Below, one piece after another: positions 40,983 to 53,000 of a stretch of DNA of 53,441 bases (positions within the stretch are counted from its first letter, which is position 1; the number at the start of each line of letters is the position of its first letter). The position numbers and the translations under genes are program-made. The DNA comes from Verrucomicrobiales bacterium. GTDB lineage: Bacteria > Verrucomicrobiota > Verrucomicrobiia > Verrucomicrobiales > SLCJ01. The notes under the pieces are model-generated. The model saw only the letters and a list, made by a program, of their open reading frames with translations, did not search any database and was not told where the DNA came from. The stretch spans positions 1 through 53,441 of the forward strand of contig JAGXGH010000096.1 of the NCBI GenBank assembly GCA_024636835.1, written 5' to 3'.

Positions 40983-42551
40983 TCATCGCGATGAGGAAGT
41001 GAACATCAGTGCCGGCATACCGTCCTTGTTGAAAAGATTCGCCCACGGGAAGGTCTGGTTGAAAGCGTAGCGCACGTGCTGCGGTCTTGTGACCTTGCCG
41101 CTGCTGACAATGACTTTGTCGCCCTTGATCACGGAATCCGCCCATTGCCAATTCAGATCGTCGCCGGCGATCTCGAAGCCCTGGAGCTTGTCACCTTGCC
41201 GGAAGGCCAGCCCCTTGCCGACGTGATCGAAGCTGATCTCGATTTCATCACCGCGCACGGCATGGGACTTGTATGTCGGGCCACAAGTGACGATATCGCG
41301 GCCATAGACGGATCCAAGGGCGACCCGGCAGGCGCGCATGCCATAGGAGTATTTGTGCACTGGGTGGACGCCCGGAGAGAGATCGGACGCGGTCACGAGC
41401 GGAGCGTTCTTGATGGTGCCCATCTTGACGTGCTGTAGGTTCTGCGCGCACTTGCGATCTTCCGGCAGCGGCTCCTTGGGTAGAGGCTCCCACTGAAGAG
41501 GGGCATGTTTACCGGTCAGATTGCTCGGCTCCCAAGCACAGCCGCCACCGCTGGGCTTCTGTACGTGAAGAAAGGGAAAGTCGCCCATACCCCATGTTTT
41601 GCGCCAGCCGGCAATTAACGCCTGCATCACAGTATATTGGTCCACTCCGGGAACCCCTGTACCGCTTTCGCCCTGGTCCCAGAGCACGCCCCGAATCGAA
41701 TAAGGGACATACCTCTCGACTGCACTGTAACGACGAGCCCCCGGTTGGGCGGGATGAGAAAAACGCATGCGCTTGCGGTCCTTTGGATCGGCCTTTTTCA
41801 CCTCTTCATTGAACTTCGCTAGCTTCTCCTTACGGTCGGCCTCCATTTCCCCAATACTGCCGAAGCCGCTGTTCTTTTTGAACATTTCCACAAATTCAGG
41901 GCTGTCATTAGCCATCTCCTCGGTGAGCCAATTCACGGAGTGGCTGCCGTTAACTGCTCCGACCATCAGTCCAACCGGCACATCCAGTTCCTGCTGCAAG
42001 ACATGGCCGAAAGAAAACAGCAGGGCGGAGAAATCGCGAACGTTCTCGGTATCGGCGATCTGCCAAGTATTGTCGACGTAAACCCGCAACATCGGGTGAG
42101 GCCCCGCTTCGCAGGCCTGTTTCAGTTCGGGATCGTATTCCGTATAGTGACGGGTTCCGTAGGCCATGTTCGATTGCCCGGATCCCAGCCAGACTTCGCC
42201 GACCAGCAAGTCTTCCAACACCGTGGGAGAGCCTTCGGTTTTGTCACCCGTGATGATGAGTTTCCCCCCTTTGCTATCGGCGGACAATGGTCTGAACACC
42301 ACACGCCAGCGACCGTCTTGAGAGGTCTCTGCTTCGACCTTCTGGGGCGAATTCTTGCTGCCCTTTGAGGGCAGGTATTCCACGGTCACGGTTTCGCCGC
42401 GATCCGCCTTCCCCCACACCGGGATGTCCACGTCGCGCTGGAGAACCAGATGATCCGTGAACATCGGGTCGACCACGACCTTTGCCTCCGCCGAGGGAAG
42501 CAAGGTCAGGGCGGAAGCGGTTAATAAGGTCAGGCCGTTGAGCGTATTCAT
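40983..42551 (-). CDS. secreted sialate O-acetylesterase-type esterase
   Basis: 522 aa. A signal peptide (MNTLNGLTLLTASALTLLPSAEA) precedes an N-terminal Ig-like lid (DHLVLQRDVDIPVWGKADRG, then ETVTVEY). The catalytic blocks follow: VGEVWLGSGQSNMAYG (nucleophile Ser), VGAVNGSHSVNWL, and GVLWDQGES. The C-terminal box reads ASDLSPGVHPVHK, supplying Asp and His. This is the long sialate-O-acetylesterase (SASA/DUF303) layout. It should deacetylate acetylated sugars on host or algal glycans. It is divergent from the sulfatase gene, with palindrome site 3 between them. Confidence 0.87.
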   Translation of the reverse strand: MNTLNGLTLLTASALTLLPSAEAKVVVDPMFTDHLVLQRDVDIPVWGKADRGETVTVEYLPSKGSKNSPQKVEAETSQDGRWRVVFRPLSADSKGGKLIITGDKTEGSPTVLEDLLVGEVWLGSGQSNMAYGTRHYTEYDPELKQACEAGPHPMLRVYVDNTWQIADTENVRDFSALLFSFGHVLQQELDVPVGLMVGAVNGSHSVNWLTEEMANDSPEFVEMFKKNSGFGSIGEMEADRKEKLAKFNEEVKKADPKDRKRMRFSHPAQPGARRYSAVERYVPYSIRGVLWDQGESGTGVPGVDQYTVMQALIAGWRKTWGMGDFPFLHVQKPSGGGCAWEPSNLTGKHAPLQWEPLPKEPLPEDRKCAQNLQHVKMGTIKNAPLVTASDLSPGVHPVHKYSYGMRACRVALGSVYGRDIVTCGPTYKSHAVRGDEIEISFDHVGKGLAFRQGDKLQGFEIAGDDLNWQWADSVIKGDKVIVSSGKVTRPQHVRYAFNQTFPWANLFNKDGMPALMFTSSSR

Positions 42552-42632
42552 GAAATAATAATGTTGGAGATTTGGATAGATCGAGCCTCTCGAGATTCAC
42601 GCTATCAGGCAAAGGGAATAAGGATGCTGAGC

Positions 42633-42648
42633 GACCCTTTTAATGGGT
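42633..42648. promoter_or_regulatory. GACCC-N6-GGGT palindrome, site 3
   Basis: GACCCTTTTAATGGGT, 82 bp before the esterase start and 90 bp before the sulfatase start. Its spacer differs from sites 1 and 2, so only the arms are conserved, as expected of an operator. Confidence 0.5.
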
Positions 42649-42737
42649 TGGTTTTGACAGCTTAAGCTTTTGACTGGATTCCGAAAGACAAGGAACATCC
42701 TAAGCCGCCCAAATCCTCTGCCTTCCCAAAACGCATC

Positions 42738-44243
42738 ATGCAAACTTTTCCACTATCCTCCACGCCGGATCGGCCAGTAAGCCCTCTGAACAGACTGTCC
42801 GATTCGAATGTCCCCGCCCCACTCCTTGCCCTGATCGTTCTGATAGGTGCCATCTGCCTTGCTCCTGCAGCGGAGCGGTCTCCAAACTTTATTTTCATCC
42901 TCAGCGATGACATCGCCCAAGGCGATCTTGGCTGCTACGGTCAGGAGCTGATTCAGACGCCGAGGCTCGACCAAATGGCAGCCGAGGGCACGCGCTACAT
43001 GCAGGCCTATTGCGGCACCGCCGTCTGCGCGCCCAGCCGGGCGTCGTTCTTCACCGGCCTGCACAGCGGCCATAGCCCGATCCGTGGCAACTACGAACTC
43101 GCACCCGAGGGGCAGCTTCCGCTGCCAGCGGAAACGGTCACCATCGCCGAAGTCGCCAAGTCGGCAGGCTACGCCACTGCCACTTTCGGGAAATGGGGCA
43201 TGGGCTTCTTCGATACGACCGGCAACCCGTTCAAGCAGGGTGTTGACCGTTTCTATGGCTACAACTGCCAACGCCTTGCCCACTCCTACTTTCCCACCTA
43301 TATGCATGATGACGACCAGCCGTTTTTGCTGCCCGGCAACGATGGTCAGGGGGTAGGGGAAACCTACGCCCAGGAACTCATCCAGAACGAGATGATCCGC
43401 TGGGTGAAAGCCAATGCCGAGAAACCTTTCTTCCTTTTCTACGCGGTAACCCTGCCGCACGGGCGCTACGAGATCGATGACCTCGGAATCTACAAGGACA
43501 AGCCCTGGAGTGAGAAGGAAAAGGCCTTTGCCGCTATGGTGACCCGCCTCGACTCGGACATCGGCGAGCTTCTCGACACCCTCAAGGAACTCGGGATCGC
43601 CAAGGACACGCTTGTTATCATTTCCGGCGACAACGGCGCGGCGACCGCCCCTGAAAGCGATGTCTCCCAGCGATTCAAGCAGGATCGCAACGGGCTGCGT
43701 GGCTACAAGGGCAAGCTTTACGAAGGCGCGTTGCGCCAGGCGGCCATGGCTTGGTGGCCGGGCACGGTGCCGGCCGGCCGGGTGGATGCCCAGCCATGGG
43801 CTTTCTGGGATCTAATGCCAACCTTCGTCGAAATCAGCGGCGCAACGCCCCCGGACGGTTATGAGACCGACGGTCTCTCGCTCGTCGATTACCTCAAGGG
43901 CGGCAAGGCACCGCAGCGGGATTCCTTCTACTGGGAACTCAACGGACAGCAGGCGGTTCGCTTCGGCCAATGGAAGGCCGTCCGCAACGCGATAAACAAG
44001 CCCATCGAGATCTATGACCTGGAAAAGGATCCCGGCGAATCCACCGACCTGGCAGCCACCCGCCCCGATCTCGTGAAGGAAGCCGGGACGATTCTCATCC
44101 AATCCCGCCGCGAGGACCCGAACTGGCTGCTTGGTACTCGCACTCCGGAGCACGAGAAAAGCGCGCGCGAAGCATGGAAGGTCAAACGCTGGCGGGACGA
44201 CAACCAGTGGGTACCCGAGAATGCTCGGCCGCTGGAACGGTAG
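42738..44243 (+). CDS. secreted S1-family sulfatase
   Basis: 501 aa with an N-terminal hydrophobic signal ([20 protein letters not shown]) behind an unusually long 27-residue leader. The metal site [19 protein letters not shown] is followed by the modification motif CAPSR with Cys97, the residue converted to formylglycine by anaerobic or aerobic maturases. Then come [13 protein letters not shown] and [10 protein letters not shown] with the second Asp/Asn metal ligands. A C-terminal subdomain with [14 protein letters not shown] is typical. It removes sulfate from a sulfated polysaccharide, probably the fucose-rich substrate of the downstream GH95 enzyme, 53 bp away. No maturase is in the window. 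Confidence 0.92.
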   Translation: MQTFPLSSTPDRPVSPLNRLSDSNVPAPLLALIVLIGAICLAPAAERSPNFIFILSDDIAQGDLGCYGQELIQTPRLDQMAAEGTRYMQAYCGTAVCAPSRASFFTGLHSGHSPIRGNYELAPEGQLPLPAETVTIAEVAKSAGYATATFGKWGMGFFDTTGNPFKQGVDRFYGYNCQRLAHSYFPTYMHDDDQPFLLPGNDGQGVGETYAQELIQNEMIRWVKANAEKPFFLFYAVTLPHGRYEIDDLGIYKDKPWSEKEKAFAAMVTRLDSDIGELLDTLKELGIAKDTLVIISGDNGAATAPESDVSQRFKQDRNGLRGYKGKLYEGALRQAAMAWWPGTVPAGRVDAQPWAFWDLMPTFVEISGATPPDGYETDGLSLVDYLKGGKAPQRDSFYWELNGQQAVRFGQWKAVRNAINKPIEIYDLEKDPGESTDLAATRPDLVKEAGTILIQSRREDPNWLLGTRTPEHEKSAREAWKVKRWRDDNQWVPENARPLER

Positions 44244-44296
44244 ATTTCCCAGCCCGTGCTGCCTTCCATTTCACTCATTTCCATTTCAAAAAAATC

Positions 44297-46567
44297 ATGA
44301 GCCCGACGATCAAAAAAGCGGCATGCCTGGCGGTATGCTTGCTCTCCGCCCAGGCACAGGCCCAAATTGACCCGAAACCGGAAGCTCTCCTCTTTTGGGA
44401 CAACGCACCCGCCAAGGATTGGCAATCGCAGGCGTACCCGCTCGGCAACGGACGCCTCGGCTGCATGGTGTATGGCGGCATAGAAAAGGAGCATATCCAG
44501 TTCAACGAGGACAGCCTGTGGCTTGGTAGCGAATCCGACACTGGCTCCTACCAGAACTTCGGCGACATCCATATAGATCTGAATGCCCCGGAGGCGACCA
44601 ACTACCGCCGGGAACTCGATGTCAGCCGTGCTGTTCAGACCATCATGTATTCGAGTAATGGAACGAACTACCGGAGGGAGTATTTCTCCAGTGCGCCGGC
44701 GCAGGTGATGGTGTTTCGCTTCACGGCGGATAAAAAAGCGGCTCACACTGGGCGGATCTCACTAATGGATGCGCATGGCGCTCCGCCGAAAATCGAGGGC
44801 AAAAGGATCACTGCGACCGGTGACACGGATGGGAAGTGGGACAAGCGGGTCAATGGCGGGAACATCGTCCTGAACTACGAGTCTCAGGTTTGGGTGCTCA
44901 ATGAGGGCGGTAGCCTGAAAGCTGGTGAAGATGGTTTTGAATTCAAGGGCTGCGACAGTGTGACGATCCTTGTCGCAGCCGGAACGGATTTCCTCAATCA
45001 GCGGGACAAGGGTTGGAAGCAGGATCATCCGCATCAGCGGCTAACCGACAGCCTGACGCAAGCTTCGCAGAAATCGTTCGATGAACTTCTCCAGGCACAT
45101 GTTAAGGATTACCAATCGCTCTTCAACCGCCTGACCATCGAGCTGGGCGACAGTCCGGAAGAGCTTCGCGCTCTGCCCATGTCCGAAAGGCTGGATCGAT
45201 ACAAAAGATCCGCCGACCCGGATCTGGAAGAGCTGCTGTTTCAACACGCACGCTACCTGATGATCAGCAGCTCGCGCCCCGGTGGCTTGCCGGCAAACCT
45301 GCAAGGCATCTGGAATAACAGTAACACCCCACCATGGCGCAGCGATTTTCACTCCAATGTAAATCTCCAGATGAATTATTGGTTCGTGGATCAGGCGAAC
45401 TTGTCAGAGTGTTTCAAGCCACTTGCCGAGTGGTTTTATTCGATCCGTGAGGTGCGCCGCGAGGAGACCAAGGCACATTTTGGTAAGCGCGGCATTGCCA
45501 TGCATGTTGAAAACGGAATCTTCGGTGGTAGCACCTGGAAGTGGTCGATCGGCGATGCCTCTTGGCTGGCGAACAACCTCTGGTCCCACTACGAATTCAC
45601 CAGGGATGGGGAGTATCTGAAATCGCGCGCCTACCCGATCATGAAGGATCTCTTCATGTTCTGGGAGGATCACCTCAAGGAGATCCCTTCACCTTATGGA
45701 AAGGGAACGGTTCTGGTGGCACCTGACGGATTTTCCCCGGAGCACGGGCCGCATGAGGATGGTGTCAGCTACGACCAGCAGTTGGCTTACGACCTGTTTA
45801 CCAATTTCATCGAAGCCGCGGAAATCCTGGACCTCGATTCAAAGGCGCGCGCGAAGGCGGCTACCATGCGCGAACGTCTTCTCGGCCCGCAGATCGGAAG
45901 TTGGGGGCAGCTGCAGGAATGGATGGTGGATCGTGATAAGAAAAACGATACGCACCGCCACTTGTCACACCTGATCGCACTGCATCCGGGGCGGCAGATT
46001 TCGCCGTTCAAAACACCGGAGCTGGCGGAGGCCGCCAGGATCTCGCTGCTTGCGAGAGGGGATGGCAGCGATGGCGGTGATGGCGATTTCGGCTGGAGCA
46101 AGGCATGGAAGATCAGTATGTGGGCTCGCCTCCATGACGGCAAAAGCGCCCACAAGATGCTGCGTGAAATGGTCTCTGCCAATGTGTACGATAACCTCTT
46201 CGCAAAGTGCCCGCCGTTCCAAATCGACGCGAATTTTGGCTATGCGGCAGGTGTTTCTGAAATGCTTCTCCAGTCGCACATGGGAGCGCTTCACATTCTG
46301 CCAGCCTTGCCCGAGCGCTGGGCCACCGGCAGTGTCACGGGAATGAAGGCGCGCGACGGCTTCGTGGTCGGCTTGCAATGGGCAGGTGAACAACTCACCG
46401 AGGCGGTAATACTTTCGGAACAAGGAAACGTGTGTCGCATCCACTCGGCAGTCGCGATGAAAGTCACGAAGGATGGCAAGCCAGTCTCCACTAAGCCCGG
46501 CCCGGACAATACCATCGAGTTCCCCACAGAGCGCGGCGCGGAATACCGCATCCGGATCAATCGATGA
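44297..46567 (+). CDS. secreted GH95 alpha-L-fucosidase
   Basis: 757 aa from ATG 44297, chosen because it starts a normal signal peptide (KKAACLAVCLLSAQAQAQ); the frame is open to 44174 inside the sulfatase gene. The GH95 N-terminal domain opens with WQSQAYPLGNGRLGCMVYGG, followed by NFGDIHIDL. The catalytic toroid has SDFHSNVNLQMNYWFVDQAN (the Asn-x-Asn pair) at about 350-370, WKWSIGDASWLANNLW, the acid box DGFSPEHGP at about 478, and HRHLSHLIALHPGRQI. The C-terminal beta domain has LPALPERWATGSVTGMKARD. It is a close family match and should release fucose (or L-galactose) from glycans, cotranscribed with the sulfatase. Confidence 0.92.
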   Translation: MSPTIKKAACLAVCLLSAQAQAQIDPKPEALLFWDNAPAKDWQSQAYPLGNGRLGCMVYGGIEKEHIQFNEDSLWLGSESDTGSYQNFGDIHIDLNAPEATNYRRELDVSRAVQTIMYSSNGTNYRREYFSSAPAQVMVFRFTADKKAAHTGRISLMDAHGAPPKIEGKRITATGDTDGKWDKRVNGGNIVLNYESQVWVLNEGGSLKAGEDGFEFKGCDSVTILVAAGTDFLNQRDKGWKQDHPHQRLTDSLTQASQKSFDELLQAHVKDYQSLFNRLTIELGDSPEELRALPMSERLDRYKRSADPDLEELLFQHARYLMISSSRPGGLPANLQGIWNNSNTPPWRSDFHSNVNLQMNYWFVDQANLSECFKPLAEWFYSIREVRREETKAHFGKRGIAMHVENGIFGGSTWKWSIGDASWLANNLWSHYEFTRDGEYLKSRAYPIMKDLFMFWEDHLKEIPSPYGKGTVLVAPDGFSPEHGPHEDGVSYDQQLAYDLFTNFIEAAEILDLDSKARAKAATMRERLLGPQIGSWGQLQEWMVDRDKKNDTHRHLSHLIALHPGRQISPFKTPELAEAARISLLARGDGSDGGDGDFGWSKAWKISMWARLHDGKSAHKMLREMVSANVYDNLFAKCPPFQIDANFGYAAGVSEMLLQSHMGALHILPALPERWATGSVTGMKARDGFVVGLQWAGEQLTEAVILSEQGNVCRIHSAVAMKVTKDGKPVSTKPGPDNTIEFPTERGAEYRIRINR

Positions 46568-46664
46568 GCGGGGAGACGAGTCGTTCCGACCGGCGATTTC
46601 AGTTAACCCCTTGTGCGATAGTGTGTTCACGGAATCGGAATCATGCTGATGGTTGTTAAAAACC

Positions 46665-46681
46665 GACCCCTTGGTGGGGAT
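46665..46681. promoter_or_regulatory. GACCC/GGG palindrome, looser site 4, in a 436-bp gap
   Basis: GACCCCTTGGTGGGGAT resembles the other three sites but with one base less in the spacer. It lies in the interval 46568-47003, 323 bp before the giant protein start. The rest of that interval holds no convincing gene or hairpin. Confidence 0.3.
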
Positions 46682-47003
46682 GGGTCTCAGTTCAGATCTG
46701 ATTGATCGCCCGCAAATTATTCTATTTGATCCGCGATGTGACTAAATCGCATCCGTTCTTATCCTCGGCAAAAATGATTCGCGAATTCGCGGGATTGGCC
46801 ACCGGCCTCACCGCGCCCTGCCGCGACCTGAAGCCGCCTTTTGTTGCACCACCTATCGCTCTCTTGTTATCGGGCACCGCCGTTTGCCGGAGCCTTCCGT
46901 CAAACGATCCGAAAAATCACACCCCCCCTCAGGGCAACATTCCAGCAGTGAGTCGTCTGGCCTGAGTCGCATTACCCCCAAAATCCAAAAACACCCCACC
47001 TCT

Positions 47004-50000
47004 ATGAACACCGACCTGATCCATTCCATGCTGCCGGCGAAGTGGCATTCCTATCTCGCCTTGGTGGCATTCCTTTTCCTCGGCACATTTGCCCATGCGC
47101 AATCCGTCCCGCCCGACCTGACGGCGGGCGGCGTGCCCGGAGATTCGGGCACCATCACCCTCGGGCCGACCGGCCTGCGGGGCTGGGTATACTCGGTAGG
47201 CATAACTTCCGCCGATAGTCGGCAGCTCTTGGTGAAGGTAATTGATGCGGGATCACCTGCGGACGGAATATTCCAAGCGGGCGACGTGATCCTTGGGGCG
47301 GACGGCACCGGGGCCGCGCCGGTCAACTTCTCCTCGGACGCCCGCAAGGCCTTTGCCTACGCCATCGCCGATGCAGAGGCCCGCGACCCAGCCACGCTCA
47401 AGCTTCTTCGCTGGCGCGCGGGGACGACGGAAACTGTGCAAATCACCCTCCAAACCATGGGAGCCTACAGTGCCACCGCTCCCTACAACTGCCCAAAGTC
47501 CGCAATGATCCTCGAGCAAGGACTGCAATACGTCATGGACCATGAGCAGGCGGGGAAGTTTAACCTCGGCATCCTTCCCCTGATGGCTGGCAATGATGCG
47601 TCCAATCCCAACAATGCTGCCCGGCAAGCGCGGGTTCAGGCAGACATCCAGGCCATGCTGCCCTCGGCCGAAGAGCTGGCGCTGATGAATTCTAACGATG
47701 TTGAGGATTGGACCACCAAGATACCATGGAGGCGGGGGCATGAGCTGATCGTGCTCTGTGAGTATTATCTTCAGACCGGGGACACCTCGGTGCTGCCGGC
47801 CATCGATGCGCACGTCAATACTATCTCCAAGGGCCAGAGCATGTTCGGAACCATCGGGCACGCCTTCGCCGGCAAGAAGCCCGACGGAACCTTCAACGGT
47901 CCCTACGATGTCGGTTATGGATCAATAAACTCGGCCGGTTTGCCCTGTTTCGCAGGTATAGTCATGGCCAAGAAGTGCGGCAACACCAACCCGAAGCTTG
48001 ATGATGCCATCGAGAGGGGTAAGCGGTTTTTCGGATCTTATGCGGGCAAGGGAACCATTCCCTATGGTGAACATGGTCCCAGCGGCGGCTACACGTCCAA
48101 TGGCAGGTCCGGCCTGGCGGCGATCACCTTCGCACTCCTGGAGGATCGCCTGGACGTGCGCGACTTCTATGCGCAGATGGCCACAGCCGGAGCCTCGGCG
48201 CGGGAAGGCGGGCATACCGGCTACTACTTCAATGCCTGGTGGACTCCCTTGGGTGCGGCGGTGGGCGGCGAGGATGCCGCAGCCTATCACTTCAGCCAGA
48301 TCTCCTGGCACCTCGACCTCAGCCGCCGTTGGGATGGCGGATTTGACTACTGCGAGATGGGGAAAAGCCTGACCACCATGAGCGGCATCAAGATGTTCAT
48401 TCCTGCCCTGCTGACCTATGCCCTGCCATTGCAGCAACTCGAAATGACAGGTCGGGGCCGGTCTGCGCAAGGGTGCCTGACCGGCGCCCAGGTCGCGGAC
48501 GCCGCAGCCGCAGAGCATTATGACCCCACTGCTCGCAGCACTGCCGAACTGATGGCGGATCTCGGATCCTGGGCACCCCAGATGCGCAGCAATGCGGCGT
48601 CCGAACTGGCTACACGCGACTCTGAAACCACGGCGTTGCTCCCAACGCTCCACGCGATGACAAGTGATCCGAACGGTGGAAATTCCCGCCTCGGAGCGTG
48701 CATGGCTTTGGGGAGAATCAGCAATGACGCCTCTGCCCCCATACTCGCCGCACTGCTTACTGATTCCGACTCAGAGGTGCGCCGTTTAGCTGCGAATGCG
48801 CTGAGATATATCTCCGTTCCCGCGAAACTAACGGTTATCAACACCATCCTCGAAGCGGCGGCCAGCACGGCGAAGCCCTTGCTGCCCCTTGATGATGAGG
48901 ATCCGCTCCAATTGGCCCATGGCGAGTTGACTTACGTGTTGTTTGGGGAAGGAGGCAGCGGATTCGCACGCGGGGCTCTCTATGATTCCATTGACGGCAT
49001 CGACCGCAACCTGCTCTACCCGGCGGTTCGCGCCTTGGCCGCGACACCGATCGGCCTCAACCGGGCCAACCTCAGGTATTTCTATCCCCTGATGACAGAG
49101 GAGGACTTCGAGGCTTTGGCGGACGTGGTTATGGACTCGGTGCAGTACCGTGCACCGGCCGACAAGATGTTCAGCCTGCATATCCGGCTAGCCGGACTGG
49201 CAGCACTGTGGGATCGCGAGTTGGCCGAGGCGATACCTTTGTCCATGATCTATCATACGGAGGAGCCAAGCGTTGTAGCTTCGGCAGAAATCATCGAGAT
49301 GTTCGCTGATTATGGCGGCACCACGCTAGCGATCAAATCGGATCCCAACGTTGTGGGATACTTGGAAGCCATGGAGAGTCAACACTACAACTCTCAGATT
49401 GCGATTGATGCGATTATGGCTGATGTGAATCCGGCTACCCCGATTTACCTGAAAGGCATTCAATCGGTTACGGCCGATACCACCTCACTGAACTTGCCGG
49501 CCAACCAGACGCAGGTGCATGTGGCCGCGGCTATCATCGGCCAGGATGAATTGATTTACACCTGGGGCAAGGTGCGCGGAGCCGGAGGCGTGTCCTTCTC
49601 TCCCAATGGCACAGCCAGCGCCAAAGACTCCGTGGTGACTTTCGACGGCACTCCGGGTAGCTACATTATGGAGGTGACCGTTTCTGATACACGGGGTCTC
49701 ACCGAGGTCAGCGCCACCATCGAGATGACACTGCGCGATGCCAACGGCAATCTGCCGCCGAACTCGGCCCCCGTCGCCACCTCCCAGTCTGTCTCGGGGA
49801 GCCGCCAGCAGGTTCCTATTCCGATCACCCTGTCCGGAGTTGATCCGGATGGGCTGCCGTTGATATACACGATCACCCGCCAGCCCGCCCAGGGATGGAT
49901 CACCGGGACGGCTCCAAACCTGGTTTACACAACCAACCCGCTCTACGTCGGCACCACGGACAGCTTCGTTTTCGAGGTGACCGACAGCGAGGGCTTGTCG

Positions 50001-53000
50001 GATCAGGCCACGGTCACGGTCAATCTGGACAACTCCTTCCCGGACATCATCTGGGTAAGCTCCGCGCGCGACGGGGTGGTGCCAGCGGAATGGAATGCGT
50101 TGCTGACTGGCGCGGGTTACACGGTGGCGGGCTTCGTCGGGCGGACGAACCCGAATACCGTCGAGCAGGCATTTCTCAATTCGGCATCACTCATCATCTA
50201 TGAGAACGGCAAGAGAAGCCCATTGACATACCCAGCCGGGCTCGCGGAGATATGGAACCGCCTGCAGCCGCCGTTGATCCAGCTGGATGCGGACAGTATC
50301 GATGACTGGAGCTGGGCGCCTTGGAACAAAAGCTCTGGCGCGGTAAGCTCGTCCGTGTATGCGCCCACCGTTCGTATTCCCGGAGATCCCATCTGGAACG
50401 GGGTAACGCTACCGCTTGAAGGATCGCTCGTCAATACCAAACAGAGGGTCAGAAGTAGCGAAACCCTAAATTATGGTGGCGAGAGGATAGCCGGGGATGC
50501 CGGGCAGACCGCGATCGCCCGCTGGCCGGCCGGAGCGATGCCTAGCAGCACTTACCGCGGCGGCAGACGCCTATTTTTTGCCGGTGTGGATGGTGCGGGA
50601 GCGTACGAGCTCACACCGCTTGGGGAAACCGTCTTCCTGAATGCCGTGGCCGATATGCTTGATGCCACGCCCCGAGTCTCTGCCCCATCAGTGTGGGGAT
50701 TCTCCCAGGCAGATGCCGAGTCCGCCGTCGCAGCTGCGCAGCTTGTCGTGGGCACGATTACCACCACATACAGCGAGACCGTGCCAGCAGGCATGGTGGT
50801 CGGCCAAGGCCTTGCACCGAGAAGCTTCCAAGCACCGGGAGCCGTCGTGGATCTGGTGATTTCCCTTGGCCCACCACCAATGACGACCGTACCCGACTTG
50901 GTGGGACTGTCCCAGGCGACAGCAGAGTCAAATCTCAGCTCGGCTTTGCTCACGCTGGGTTCGGTGACGCAGGATTACAGCGAAACCGTCGAAAGCGGCA
51001 AAGTGATCAGCCAAAGCATCACATCGGGGAGCAGTGTCCTTGAAGGCAGTGGTATCGATCTGGTGGTTTCCCTGGGTTCAACCGCAGGTGCCCCGACAGA
51101 GCTGATTGCTCTTCGAGGAACCAGTGAAAGTTATGTCAACTGGACGAATGTGGGCGGATCGGGAAATCCACCCACCCGGTGGAATGAGTCCAACCTCATG
51201 GATGGTTCGGGCTTGACGGCGAACGCCAGCGGCAAACTGGTGCATACCAATGACGCAGCGACGGCGGCCAACCACCATTCTAACGTCGAGATGCAGGACA
51301 CCGCAGGCCTGATCATCGATCTGGGCGCGGAATACAAGATCAGCGCCATGCAAGTCTGGAACTTCAATGCCTTGAGCGCGAGCCACTCTGCCCAGAGGTT
51401 CGACTTCAAATATGCGACGGATACCGGCGCGGTGCTCCTGGACAATGGCAAGCTCAAGGTTGCTGATCTGTCGAAGTTCACCACCCTGACGAACGACACA
51501 CCGCTGCCGCTCTCCAATCCGTATGATAACCCCGACTACCTGGGTGAGACCTTTACCTTCGGGCAAGGGGTTCTTCCGGCGGAGCTGGGGGATCAGAGTG
51601 GTGCCGCCGATTCGTTGTCAGCCAGCACCATCACCGTACGTTACATTTTCCTCGACGACATGTTAGGTGGTGTCGTTCCCGGCAACCCGCCTTCACCGGC
51701 GGTCGGCCTCGCCGAGGTCCGGTTCTACGCCTATGAATCGGAAAACTACGCCCCGGCATTCACCTCCGGTCGAATCGTGGCGGGCAACGCTAGCGAGGAT
51801 AGTCCGTATTCCGGATCCCTGGCGGCATTCGTCGCCGATCTGGATGGCGACCAGCTTGTCTTCTCAAAGCTCGGGGGGCCGACATGGCTGGACGTTGCGG
51901 CCGACGGCAGCCTCTCCGGCACACCGGCTAACCGCGATGTGGGAACCAACTCCTTCACCGTCAGTGTGACCGACGGCATCGCCCCTGCGGTGGCAGCGAC
52001 ACTGAGTATCACGGTGATCAACACCAACGATGCGCCGGTCTGGAGCGCGGATCCGATCAATATTGCCGATGCTGGTGTGGATAGCGCCTTTTCGGCAACC
52101 ATCAGGACTTTCGCTGCCGACGAAGACCCCAGCGCCACACTCGCCTATGCCAAGGTGAGCGGTCCGGCATGGTTGACAGTTGACACAGACGGCACTCTCT
52201 CCGGCACTCCGACTGTCGGCGATCTGGGGCCGAATACCTTCACCGTAAGCGTGACCGACGGCATCGCATCACCGGTCGAAGCGACTCTGGAGATCAACGT
52301 GGCTGAGTCCGCGTCATCATTGACTGATGGAACTTCCTTCATCGTTGGCTCCGGACAAACACCCTATTTCAACCTGTCTGTTTACAATGGCAACGCCGGC
52401 TTCAGTGGGTTGGGTGCGAACGGACCTGTTGAACATACATTTCCCGGTGCCATTGTGGACTACCGGTTCTTCCAATGGTCCGGGGGCACGCCCGTGACTC
52501 TCGCCGAGAAGGCGGATACCTTCATCCTGTCGAGCATAACCGGTTCGGCGGTCAATCCCGCCAATCAGGGTTATGCCAGGATCTGGACCAACACAGACCC
52601 CGGTGTTGGCTATGCTTCAGCTCCCAATTTAGGGGCTGGCACCTCAATGTTCGTCAGCTCGAATCTCAAAGGTTCGGTGGATGTGTCATCGCTGGGCTCT
52701 GGAACGGTTTACTTCTTCTATGGCGCTTACCGTGCGAGACCTAGTTTTGATGCGACGATGAAAGATGCCGAAGGTTCGCAGATAGACATCCCGCTTCTCT
52801 CCTTTGGTGATGGCGATTATGCCAACAATACCGAAAACTACGCGACCTCCATCCACTTCACGAATGATGGCAGTTACGACACCATCGACTACACCTTCAA
52901 CTGCACGAACGGTAGATTCACGGGTGTGGTCGTCATCGCTGACGATCCTACTCCGAACAACGCGCCGGTTTTTGCCGTTGACCCCATTAACGGCAGCGAT

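Noticed and set aside
46702..46965. Forward 87-codon frame before the giant protein
   Set aside because: No ribosome-binding site, Pro/Ser-rich composition and no family features; likely non-coding.
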